A stretch of 64,000 bases of DNA from Chrysopilus asiliformis (Eukaryota; Arthropoda; Insecta; Diptera; Rhagionidae). The notes below the pieces were generated by a model. The model saw nothing but the letters and a program-made list of their open reading frames with translations. It had not been told where the DNA came from and did no database searches. The stretch is from the NCBI GenBank assembly GCA_964034945.1, contig OZ035963.1, forward strand, positions 39,314,361 to 39,378,360, read 5' to 3'. Positions within the stretch are counted from its first letter, which is position 1, and every line of letters starts with the position of its first letter. A program made the translations under genes and the position numbers. Below are positions 42,384-52,758 of this stretch, one piece after another.

Positions 42384-43496
42384 AGCCTATAGTACACGGC
42401 ATGTAAAAAGCCACATATAAATGTGGCTCTGACGTCACTAGAAGGTGTCGCATATTGGGTACACATTTCGTATGTGACACAGTGGTTGCATACGGGAAAA
42501 ATGTGCTAGTACACGGCATGTGTCTTTTGTCCCAAAATCCATATGTCCATATGTAACCAATGTGGTCGCATATGCTGTGGTTACATTTGAGTGCACATAT
42601 GAATGGTTGCATATATATCGCTAGTACACGGTATCCAACGCAGCATGCGCATATCTCATGTGCGCATCACAATTTCACATATATATGTGGTTTTCTAGTA
42701 CACGATGTGCGACATGCAACCATTCGTATGTAGACGATTCATGTTTGACAGATCATTTTCATCATTTCCGTGTTGTGAACAACAAATTCAGTGTCGGTGG
42801 AACCATCACCGTCATCGTGAACTGATTGTTCGAGCGCCTCGAAATCCAAATTTGCATTCATATTTCTTTATTCTGAAAAACACACACAGCAAAACAAAGG
42901 GAAAAAAAGAAAATAAAATTAAAGAAAAACGAACGAAAATAGCCGAAATCAATTAAAATTGAAAATTAAAATAAAAAAAAACCAAAAATAATACTAAAAC
43001 AACAAAACACAAAAACTGAATGCTGAAATCAGGGTTGCCAACCATAGAAAAAATTTCCTTCTAAAAGCAGGATGAACAAACCCCTAAAATACTATTTATT
43101 AAAAAAATGAGTTAAAACCACTAAATATGTCAGCCTGAAATGTCATTCAAAAGTTACATATAAGGGCTACATGCGATCCATATGCTGTGTCAAGTTTTCG
43201 TGCAGACACATATATTGTGACTGCCACATTTATAGGTAACCACTGGACAATATGTCACATATAGTCACAAACTGCATGTGCTAAGGTAGTACACGACATT
43301 CGAAAAAGCCACATATCCTTATGTGTCACGAGTGCCACATATAGTACACATTCGTATGTGTACCATATGTGTGTGTCACAAAGAGAGCTAGTACACGGCA
43401 TGTGGCCATTGGGACCACATGGTGACGTCAAAATGACGTCAGAGCCACATTTATATGTGCTTTTTACATGCCGTGTACTATAGGCTTTAGAAGTAG
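42384..43496. mobile_element. PIF/Harbinger-like MITE, 1113 bp, TTA duplication
   Basis: AGCCTATAGTACACGGCATG and the following ~40 bp are mirrored at 43440-43496, flanked by TTA (42381-42383, 43497-43499). The core TAGTACACGGCATGT recurs inside at about 42512, 42613, 42695, 43290 and 43388, as if several related ends were nested in it. Non-coding. Confidence 0.85.
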
Positions 43497-44007
43497 TAGA
43501 ACTAACGGTTAAACAATTATAGAGAAAACCTGTAATTTAAAAAAAAAATCCGCTTTACTTGTCCACTCACAGAGCGCGTTTAAACCGAGATAACTTGGCA
43601 CTGCCAATCTGATTATGAAAAGAAGAAATAAAATCCACGTATAACTTGGGGGTTTTCGCGGCCGCTGATCACGAATCTGATGTTTAGAATCGGCGACACT
43701 AAATTACCCAAAAACTCTAATATCTAAAATCGAGGGCCCAGACAAAATAAAAAATGCTTTTTTCGGCCTGTGTTATTCTATGATGTTCATTTAGTATAAT
43801 ACATGATGCAATCACAAAAAAAAAGTTTGATCGCATTTCGCGAAATCTAAATATTAATTAGAATTGTTGAAATTTTACTCAGATTATTTTTTCATCCCGA
43901 AGAACACTTTTGGGGAGTCGGACCATATAATTTGTTGAAAACTAAATTTCTTAATATCTGACCTCTGGAGCCCAATGAACGCAACGCGAACGCAACTGCT
44001 ACTTTAT
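43497..44007. other. No gene; one fragment of the 120-bp repeat
   Basis: Near 43650-43685 GGGGGTTTTCGCGGCCGCTGATCACGAATC matches part of the 120-bp monomer found at 11937 and 57890. The remainder is AT-rich without recognisable features. Confidence 0.5.
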
Positions 44008-44250
44008 ATTATGTCACTTGTACTTCTCGTGAAGTAGTACAAGTGACATAATAGGTCTGTTCGATATGAGTCCTGGACTTACTCCGAACACATATCGAAC
44101 AGAAAAGTGTAAGTCCAGGACTCATTTTTTCAGTCCTGGACTTAAGGTCTGTTCGATATAAGTCCTGGACTTACTCCAAATATTTTCACTTTACTCCACA
44201 AAATGGCGGATTTTCTTACTCTGAATTTGTTTTTATCGAACAGCTTGGAG
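44008..44250. repeat. Clustered inverted repeats
   Basis: ATTATGTCACTTGTACTTC folds onto GAAGTAGTACAAGTGACATAAT (44008-44052). Directly after it, GGTCTGTTCGATATGAGTCC and TCCTGGACTTAC occur in direct and inverted copies to about 44245, ending TTTTTATCGAACAGC. Probably one or two small MITEs; ends not resolved. Confidence 0.5.
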
Positions 44251-44734
44251 TAAGTTCAGAGTAAGTCACGTTTGAACTGTCGTTTAATATATTAAATGTA
44301 TTTCATGAAACCTGTTTTGTAAACTTACGCTCAACTTGGTATACTCGAAATTCTCCGTAACGGAAAAAACCTAGCGGCGAGAAAAAGAAACCAAATGGAA
44401 CTCCTAAATTTGATAAATTATATATAATATAGTACATTTTTATTATCTCATGTCACATTGTGAAATACAATTTTTTTTAATCTTTTTGTACTTTCAGAAT
44501 CCAATAATTTTTCGTCTAAAAACATCCAAAAGTTTTTAAGAAGATTAAAAGAGAATAAAACATCCAAAAATATATGATGTCGCAAAGAGATTTTTCTGAG
44601 GTATGTGTTTAGTTATACGCTTTTTCTGTATTAACACTTTTCCTACTAATGGTTGTCAAAAGACACATTTTATAATATTAATTATTTTTTTTCTGTCTTA
44701 ACACATAAACAATTTTTTTAAATCTTAAAGTGCA

Positions 44735-45195
44735 ATGACATTTTTATACCCGTATCGTGAAACCAAAGAGTATATTAAATTTGCCTTAGCGTTTGTAACG
44801 CCTAGTTATCACACCAGTGTGTTTAGAATGATAAAAAAAATTGAATTTTGCACGTCCGTCCGTCTGTGGCGCGGATTGCGGGCGCACGGATTGAGCTAGA
44901 GACTTGAAATTTTACGTAGATTAGTTTTTCGTAAAATGCAAGGCTAAGTTCGTTAATGGACAAAAATTGACCATTATTTTTTGCGAATATCTCAAAAACG
45001 TTGCATCTTATCAAAAAATTGCAAGAACTATGATTCTTCATAAGACAATACATCAAAATCCGATTGTAATAAATTTTAAAAAATCTTATTGAAAAATTTG
45101 ACTTCAAAGTGGAATTTTGATACAACTGCTCGCCGTCAATCACCATACGGGTTTTCAATAATTGCCAGATGGCAATTATAGCTTTTGTTATGTTT
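44735..45195 (-). repeat. Dispersed hairpin repeat, most complete copy (4)
   Basis: Runs from TTTTTATACCCGTATCGTGA to GCCAGATGGCAATTATAGCTTTTGTTATG, the reverse of the copies at 13222 and 27285. Contains CGTCCGTCCGTCTGTGGCGC and a CACCATACGGG/CCCGTAT mirror at its ends. Non-coding. Confidence 0.68.
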
Positions 45196-45447
45196 TTTTT
45201 TTCTGTAATGTATCCCAGGAGGCCAAATGACACATATTTGAATGACGGCTTTTAACGAATAAAAATCGCTTTTTTGCCTTATGAATAACACTTTATAAAA
45301 ATACAATTTATGTTTTTTTTTTCTTTTTTGGGAAAGTCAGAGTGCGAAATTCTAGACGATACAACGCTTTATAATTTTGCTTTTATCCGTAAAACAACAT
45401 ATTTTCCTACTCTAGAGATATCCCATTTTGTTGTATAAAAAAGCTTT

Positions 45448-45762
45448 GACCGGATTCACACGATAAGTTTTTTGATTCACGAATCACGGCAATTCTTTTT
45501 TAAACATTCATGAATCATTCACAGTCATTTACACGGTAAATGTTTTGACGTGCGTCTTTTTGACGTTTATGAAAGTTTTTGTCATAAATTAACATGAGCG
45601 AATACGAATGAGAGCAAAAGGAATAGAGAAAACGGACTTGCAATAACTTATGGTGAATTAAAAGTTGGTGATTCATCCACTTCTGGCTCTTCCTACATCT
45701 AGCCCTTCTTGTCCTAATTTGGCCGTAAAGTGAATCAAAAAACTTATCGTGTAAATCCAGAC
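45448..45762. mobile_element. PIF/Harbinger-like MITE, TTT duplication
   Basis: GACCGGATTCACACGATAAG and the following GTTTTTTGATTCAC are mirrored at the right end (GTGAATCAAAAAACTTATCG), flanked by TTT (45445-45447, 45763-45765). ACACG sits at positions 11-15. Confidence 0.75.
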
Positions 45763-45849
45763 TTTGTAATATTTTGCAAAAAAAAATAATGGAAAAAATA
45801 TGTATTTTCATTCGCGAATGTATTTTTCTGCACCCTGTTTTATTTAAAC

Positions 45850-46282
45850 CCGTGGTTCCCAAACTCGGGGGCGTGGGGCTACGGCCAGGGGGGCATGAAG
45901 CAATTTCAGCCGCGTCCCCGGTGAAGAAATTTGAAATTTACATTTCAAGATATTGTTCTCGTCTTGTCGATTGACTAAAATTTTTAAGCTACTAAACAAA
46001 TAAAAGAATACGTCAGACCTAATATTCAGAAAAGCAGTGTCATCCATCCCATAAATTTTCTATTTTTTCAGTTTTTTAAAAATAAATAATTGAAAGGGAA
46101 ATAAATAATTGAAAGGGAAATAAATAATTGAAATGGACAGTAAAAGTGTGTGTGGATTTTTAACTCAAAATATTAGAATAGAACCACGGAGGTTTGACAG
46201 GTTTTCAAAAAAAATGGGGGGGCGTCAGTTGTTTGATAAGTGTTCAAGGGGGGCGTCAACTGAAAAAGTTTGGGAACCACGG
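45850..46282. mobile_element. hAT MITE, 433 bp
   Basis: CCGTGGTTCCCAAACTCGGG is mirrored by AGTTTGGGAACCACGG, flanked by an exact 8-bp duplication ATTTAAAC (45842-45849, 46283-46290). GTGGTTCCCAAA-type ends are common among hAT MITEs. Confidence 0.85.
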
Positions 46283-46402
46283 ATTTAAACAATCAAAATT
46301 AAGTGGATTTTAAAACCAAAAAGTAAAAATTTACGACTAGAAGTCTCAGAACCGAGAATAGTTTATCGTCAGCTGACGCTCATTAGGATATGAGACACAA
46401 GC

Positions 46403-46788
46403 TAGGGATGTCAAATTTTTGAAAAAACCGGTTATTAAAACACCGAAAAACCGTTTTGTTCAAATTGGGTAGGTTAGGTCTTAGACGCAACAAATACACT
46501 ATAATACAAACAAAAGGCGTGAAATGCTATATAATCCATTAAGAGGCCATAAATGGCACAATTATTGTATTTGGTTTAGAGTGCCCAAAAAGAAGTGTTT
46601 CTAACAAATCAGTTGCACGAAAATTGGTTTAAAATTATTTTTCTGTACAAAAAAAAATGATCGGTTTTTTGAACGGTTTTTGGCTTTAAGAAAAACACCG
46701 GGTATAACCGAGCAAAAAAAAACACCGAAAAAAAACGGTTAACCGAAGCAAAAACACCGGTTTAACTGGTTCTTTTTTGACATCCCTA
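46403..46788. mobile_element. hAT (Ac-like) MITE, 386 bp
   Basis: TAGGGATGTCAAA at the left is mirrored by TTTGACATCCCTA at the right, flanked by ACACAAGC/GCACAAGC (8 bp, one mismatch). The interior repeats ACCGGTT and ACACCG motifs in both orientations. TAGGGATG matches the Ac-type hAT terminus. Confidence 0.78.
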
Positions 46789-47479
46789 GCACAAGCATTG
46801 CTTTGATGTGCATTGATATGAGAAAAACAACATTCAAAACTACTTTGCTTTCGCAAGATTCACTCTACTTCTGGGGATACAAAAAAAAATTGTTCAATAC
46901 CAAAAAAGTTGCTTAAAGATTTTGTTTTTCGTTTCTCCAGAAATAGAGTTCATCTGGCCAAAAAGTCCGATTAAGGTGTGATTCACCTTGCTCTAGTGAT
47001 CGAGTTGTGACTAACGACCAGTCACTGATAGATATAAACCAATTTTACTTGAATTTCTACCACAGGAACGGCTTGCTCTAAGTAGTTGATTTTTAAATCA
47101 AAAAGTATGCATTTTCTAATAAATCCAAGAAATGGATCGGATTTAAATCAAATTTAGCATGATAATAAAAAAGTTCCGTAAAATTTGGCAATTGTTTTTT
47201 TTCAAGCGCTTTTATTTGATATCTTACACAGCGGGGATATTATGTAGTCAATTTGGACAAAATGGTGCCCACAGTATAAAACTTATGGCTCTTAAATATA
47301 ACATTCCCAAGTCTTTTCGCCTTTTAGTGGAAAATCGGTCTATATCGGAAACTGAAGATTTAGTTTACTTAGATTTGAATGTTTAAAAAAAACCTGAAAA
47401 GGACATTTCAGAAATTAGATAGAAAATAATACCATTCGTTTCTTGTAGTCCTGACTTTATACATTTTTTTCACAGTTAT

Positions 47480-47916
47480 CGTATTTAATTCCTATATGGT
47501 TCGATTCACCGGCACCGTTTTTGGCGGAAATTAAAGTTCTTCAGAACAAGGCAATGAAGAGAATGAATAATCTATCTCGCTTGACACTTTTAGCATCGTT
47601 ATACAATAAAAAAAAATTACCGATTGAAAAATTAAAACTTTTTGAATCAGCTTTGCTTATGTATAAAATAGCTAACAAAATCTTGCAAAGTTCGTTTCAG
47701 TTGAAGTATCTAATGTACACTCGCATAGAACGAGGCATGCAAATGACTCGCGATTTACCACTTTATAGCACCTTGTTTATCGCTGTCGATTGTTACAAAT
47801 CGCTTTCTATCAACATAAGAGAAACTGATTCATACATAAAATTTAAATTAAACATACGGAAACATCTTATCTTATCAATCATTGATAATGTGATACTTGG
47901 TTTAAACTGTGTTTGA
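47480..47916 (+). pseudogene. C-terminal fragment of a LINE reverse transcriptase
   Basis: The frame reads E-I-K-V-L-Q-N-K-A-M-K-R-M then L-Y-N-K-K-K-L-P-I-E-K-L-K-L-F-E-S-A-L-L-M-Y-K-I, which resembles the thumb/C-terminal region of Jockey/CR1-type LINE polymerases (L-Q-N-K-A-x-R, and L-P-x-x-x-L-x-x-x). Upstream, V-I-F-N-S-Y-M-V-R-F-like codons are out of frame. It lies inside the foldback structure at 47036-51697 and has no palm or endonuclease domain. Confidence 0.5.
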
Positions 47917-48066
47917 GAGCTCTATAGGGGGTCAATAAACCCCTCTTCTGCTATCTCCTGAACCGTTGGAGCAATTTTAACGAGGTTTGCGCCATTAGGA
48001 AAATTGTCCGCCAAGGAAAGTTGCAGTAATTGCACGCCATTTTTAGCGTAATTGCAAAATCGGTTA

Positions 48067-48195
48067 GCGAGATGTCACACTGTCGAATCAGCTACTGCAG
48101 CTGACTGATTCCGACATCAGGTCGAGCAGCTCCAGGAACTGATTCGATCAGTTGACGTGGCACACTGAACTAGGATCAACTGACCTCAAACGTCA
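48067..48195. repeat. Left arm of a Harbinger-like MITE (TTA-flanked)
   Basis: TTA (48064-48066) is followed by GCGAGATGTCACACTGTCGA and CAGCTACTGCAGCTGACTGA. This aligns over about 130 bp with the left arm of the element at 48539, and its right end is missing. Confidence 0.55.
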
Positions 48196-48840
48196 AAATG
48201 TTATATTTAAAAGCCATAAGTTTTATACTGTGGGCACCATTGTGTCCAAATTGACTACACCATATCCCCGCTGTGTAAGGTATCAAATAAAAGCACTTGA
48301 AAAAACCAGTGAAAATTTGTATACAAATAATCACAGTGGAATCCCTATACAATGAAACCTGAACTGTGGTGTATAAATATTCTTTTGAAGAACGGATCAT
48401 AAAAGCACCCCTAAATGGTAAATACCACCCCTCCATAAAATTAGTTCGTGTTTTTTTTAATTGCTTTCTGAAACACTTTTCAACGAAAAAAAAAGTCATG
48501 GTTAATGATTTATTGTTGTTCACTTCCTGGTTCACAAAGGGAGATGTCCCACTGGCGCATCAGCTCCTGCAGCTGACTGATCCCGACATCAGGTCACGCA
48601 GCTGCATGAACTGATTCGAACAGTTGACATGACGCACTGAACTGGGATCAGCTGACTTCAAACGTCAAAATGTCGGACTCGGAGGAAGAACTTCTCCTTA
48701 TTTCTCTGCTAAAAAAACTGAATCTGTGCAATCGTACAAACATCTACCTTTTCCTACAGCTTGTACGATTCCTGTGTTTAATTTTTCCTATTCGATGGAC
48801 ATCGTATTTATTTTCTCGTGTTCAAAAGTTTATTAAGGTA

Positions 48841-51046
48841 AGTGGGGGGAATAAGGCCCACCTAATTTATATCGGTTCATAACCTATAGGTTTCTTGGAA
48901 TTCGTGGTTCCAATCAACTTAATATCCTTCGTTATACATTTAGCTAACATACTTACCTTTTGATCCGGTCAAATATAGTGGGTTCTATGTTTTTTCTATC
49001 AAAATAAAATATATGTGCTCTGGGCCTAATTAGAAACACGTGCATTTAATAAGGCCCAAATGTGCACTCAACAAGGCCCACACGTCGAAAGTACAAATAA
49101 CACAAATTTAGTTAAGAAAATATCAATTTTATTGATTATCTAATACATAGGGCAAAAGTGGTGCGCCCTGCAAGCTTAAATAGTGACATTTTTGACCAAA
49201 AATGTCACTATTTAAGCTTGCAGGGCGCACCACTTTTGCCCTCGACGGTTTGACTAATGTCAATTAATAAATTTATTTGAGAAAGCGGTACATCGTCTTC
49301 GGAACTCCAATTGTCGAAATGTCCAGAAAATCCTTGTTGTGGAGTAGGAGTTAGTGTCGAAACAGGCACATTATCGTCCAACAACGCATTTGGTATCTCA
49401 GTGAGTACCGATGGCGCAAAAGCATCGTCTGGTAAAATATCGGAGTCAAAGGGATATATTCCTGTCGCCCGAAATCCACTGACGATATTATCAATCGTCA
49501 TACATTTTCCCCACACCTGTGAAAATATCACATTGAAGCTGCTTTTGTTAAGATTTCGCTGTGGAGGTTTATTTATGTATTTCAGCAGCTCTTGATCCCA
49601 GTGGTACTCAAACGAACGGTAGAACGCCTTATCTAAGGGCTGAAGTTCGTGAGTTGTGTTCGATGGAAGGCAGTAAAGCGTTATTCCTTGGTTTTCTGCA
49701 TCTTCCACAATACTGTAGTCGAGATGGCTCTTAGCTCGAACACAAGAAGACATGGACCCGGACTTTTATATTTTCCAAGGTGAACTATGAACTCCACAAA
49801 CGTTGCATGAGTCATGTACCCCTTCGGCGTCATCCGAACTTCAGTTCCGGCAGGTAGGTTGTCTGTAAACTCGGGCTTATATCTTTTTCCTTTGAATAGA
49901 ATCATTGGCGGAATCACAGATCCTATGGCATTTACACAACCAACGACAGTAACACTTTCTGCGTGCTCGTTCGAAATTTGTTTTACCCTCTTCGAGCCTT
50001 TCAAAGTTAGGACGGTTTGCTGGTGATGCAGGCAAATACGGCAGCCTTTTTGGTGCATGTTATAGATGCACTGCGGTGAATTCTGAATACCAAGTTTCAT
50101 AACTAAGTTCTTCAAGCTGTTGAAATGATTGCTAACAATATTTTTATTTAATTTTTGAGCTCTAGCAGGATTCATGATTTGAGCCTTGCGGCGCGCTAAC
50201 TCCGGATTTCTCTTCAGGAAATTTTCAAACGAATTCCTACCGGCCAAATTAGTTTTGTGGTTGAAGTTATGCGGAATATTGTGTTTCACACAAAAGTTGT
50301 AGGCGTGAAAGCGCAAAATTTTAGGAGTCAAAGGCATACCCACTTCAGCGAAGCGACATATCCTTTTAACAAGGTCCTTTTCTTGCTCCTTCGTAAATAT
50401 TCCGGGTCTGCCAATTTTTTTGTTCGCACTCCCAAGTTTAAGGTGGTTCCTTATTGTTCTCCTTGGTATCTTGAATTTCACAGAAGCTCCACGTTGAGAT
50501 AAGAAGCCGCTTTGGATTGACTGTAAGGCACCTGCCATTCCGTCAGAAGACCAATTCCCTCGTTTTTTTGCGTCTTTATCTGTCATCTTGAGGCTAAGAA
50601 AAAATAAAAACAAAAATCAATCTAAAGCTTTTAATAAGGCCCAATGCAATTTCTTCTGGGCCTTATTAGACACATCATTGAAAAAAAAATTCGAGCCCTA
50701 ATCAAACCCAACCCCCACAATATTGGCAAAATAAACACACAGACATCACTTAAGGGATTATTCTAATCACAAATATAACAAAAATACAAATGGTCCACAA
50801 AGAAAAATCACTGAAATATTTACCTTTTCGTTCAGCTAATTTTATAAAAAAGTGAAAACACTCACTCCAACTGCCTTTGATTGACTGTGGCAATTGACCA
50901 GTGCGAGACCGCGTAATTGTTTCTGCACGAAATAACTTCTTTTGAAACTGTGCACAAACATGCACAAAACCAGATCTGTACCTGTCCTGGAAATATGATT
51001 TTTCGTCCCTGGGCCTTATTAAGTGGTGGGCCTTATTACCCCCACC
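48841..51046 (-). mobile_element. Pogo-superfamily transposon, 2206 bp, TA duplication
   Basis: AGTGGGGGGAATAAGGCCCACC is mirrored by GGTGGGCCTTATTACCCCCACC, flanked by TA (48839-48840, 51047-51048). The phrase AATAAGGCCCA recurs near both ends. It encodes a CENP-B/Tigger-like transposase on the minus strand (50586-49208), which is inactivated. Confidence 0.88.
49208..50613 (-). pseudogene. Pogo/Tigger-type transposase, frameshifted
   Basis: The likely start is the ATG at 50586 (M-T-D-K-D-A-K-K-R-G-N-W). A psq-type helix-turn-helix follows (I-P-R-R-T-I-R-N-H-L-K-L), then a CENP-B-type DNA-binding region and the DDE core. At the first catalytic site it reads N-M-H-Q-K-G where N-M-D-E-x-G is usual. 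The second site is hit by a small deletion near 49735: V-F-E ends one frame, and A-K-S-H-L-D-Y resumes in another, where F-D-G-x-x-S-H is expected. The third region L-P-S-N-T-T-H-E-L-Q-P-L-D is intact. Two of three catalytic positions are lost, so this copy is dead. A Ser/Asp-rich tail closes at 49208. Confidence 0.85.
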
Positions 51047-51697
51047 TACCTTAGTTAAACAGACTTGTCAAAATTTTATGATGTCCCCAACTAGTAATTA
51101 TTTTAAAGTCAATATTATATGAAGTAGAGAGCCTATAACCTAGAGAGTAGTTATGCTACCTTAATATACTGTGCCACTGATGACAATTATTACCGCCAGA
51201 CGAAAAAAATATTGAAAATTATCCCTTTATTTTATTTAATCTAACAAAAATGACATTAGAAACTACCCGACATGTGCCTGATATCAGCTACATTTAGGTC
51301 AGTTCAAAAAAGTCAGCTTTGTGTCGCAGACATGCAGCTGCACATTTTTTGCAGTGTGCCATGCGCCATTGGATTACATGTGCAACTGATATCGGGATCA
51401 GTAAGCTGCAGCAGCTGATGGCCAGTGGGACATATCGCAAAGGGTTAAATTGATTTGATTCGTTTTAGACTCATTCCAAAAATGTACATTTTAAAAGTAT
51501 TTTTTTTAAAAAATTACTTTATCGAAAAAACTGCCAATTTTTCTGGAACTTTTTATTATCATGCTAAATTTGTTGGAATTTTTTTTTACCGACCCATTTC
51601 TTGGATTTATTAAAAAATTCATACTTTTTGATTCAAAAGTCAACTACTTAGTGCAAGCCGTTCCTGTGCTAGAAATTCAAGTAAAATTGGTATAAAA

Positions 51698-52758
51698 CAA
51701 TACATTTTTTCAGATTTTTAAAAATATATGTGTTGAATAACCGAAACTCTGCTTGTGTTAATTCTATCTATCCATCCCTATAAAATAGGTGTTGAACCAA
51801 AGTAGTGAAAATCATGGTTTATAATTTTTCGTGAACCTGTTACAAAAAAAATAACTAATAAAATATAAAGACAATAAAATCTCTACATTTTTACCCTTCA
51901 CCGTAAATGGATATCCTTACCCTTCTCAAGATATTTTGAAATAGATGCAGCGTATCATCTGCATCGAATAAATTCATATACGATTTACCGCTTCCTGACC
52001 TCGTTTTGCTGTTCACCATTTAAGTTACTTGCGCTTCTGAACTCCGTCCATTCATTTCCTCTTCGCAAGTCTATCGGAGAGAATTCAAGTAAATACGGGA
52101 ACCAACAAATACTATTGGAGATGCGTTGGGTTCTCTCACAAGCCTCTATTGAGATATTGGAGTTCATTTGATATTTTATTCAAAGCTGAGTACTGGGAGA
52201 AGCTTTTTTTCTGCTCGTCAGCGCTGGGCGAAAGAACTGTTCTGTTTGTATATTCTGTTCAATTGAGGAACTCGTTTTATTCTTTTTTAATGATATTTAA
52301 TTATAAAGTATTATATCTACTCATATTAACTAAAAACATTGAAACAAAAAATAATTTTTTTTAAATAAAACCACCCGACTGCGATTACATGAAAAGACGA
52401 AAACGAGCTTTGGTGGTGACATCAAATCTAGAAGTGAGTTTTCAAAACCATCGTATAAATTTTAAAAATTAAAAAATGTTAATATTTACTAACCGCAGTC
52501 AGAGGACCCTTTTGTCTATACGAATGAATTTTAGGTGCACTCTTTTTAAAACAAAGGGGACGCCAAATACAGATTTTGCTCCGGGTGTCCTGTTGCCTTC
52601 GCACAATTTAATCAAAATAACATATAGTTGGCTGAATATTGGTTTACCATATAAAAATAGCAATTTCCATATTAAAACAGTAAAACGATATTTAGCCGAC
52701 AATATGTATATAAAGTTCACTTGGATTTAATTAAAAAAAATTGTTTTTGGTATTTCAG
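51698..52758. other. 5' intron of the TTC28-type gene; no other feature
   Basis: AT-rich. A polypyrimidine-poor but acceptable acceptor TATTTCAG ends at 52758 and defines the upstream edge of the large exon. The preceding exon with the start codon was not found in this window. Confidence 0.55.

Larger units (their letters stand above)
48539..51438 (+). mobile_element. Harbinger-like MITE, AAA duplication, split by a pogo element
   Basis: GGGAGATGTCCCACTGG at 48539 is mirrored by CCAGTGGGACATATCGC ending at 51438, flanked by AAA on both sides. Near 48670 an ATG opens M-S-D-S-E-E-E-L-L-L-I-S-L-L, the acidic leader typical of PIF/Harbinger transposases, but the frame soon loses similarity. The pogo element at 48841-51046 occupies most of its length; without it the MITE is about 690 bp. 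Confidence 0.68.
47036..51697. repeat. Foldback structure with ~165-bp arms enclosing nested elements
   Basis: CCAATTTTACTTGAATTTCT through AGCATGATAATAAAAAAGTTCC (47046-47185) is mirrored at 51530-51690. Between the arms lie a second inverted pair (47205-47310 and 48196-48305, sharing CTTACACAGCGGGGATAT and GGTGCCCACAGTATAAAAC), a LINE fragment, two Harbinger-like arms and a pogo element. No target duplication was found. Confidence 0.6.

Noticed and set aside
52741..52758. TTG-initiated N-terminus of the TPR protein
   Set aside because: These bases end in a splice acceptor (TTTCAG), so they are intron.
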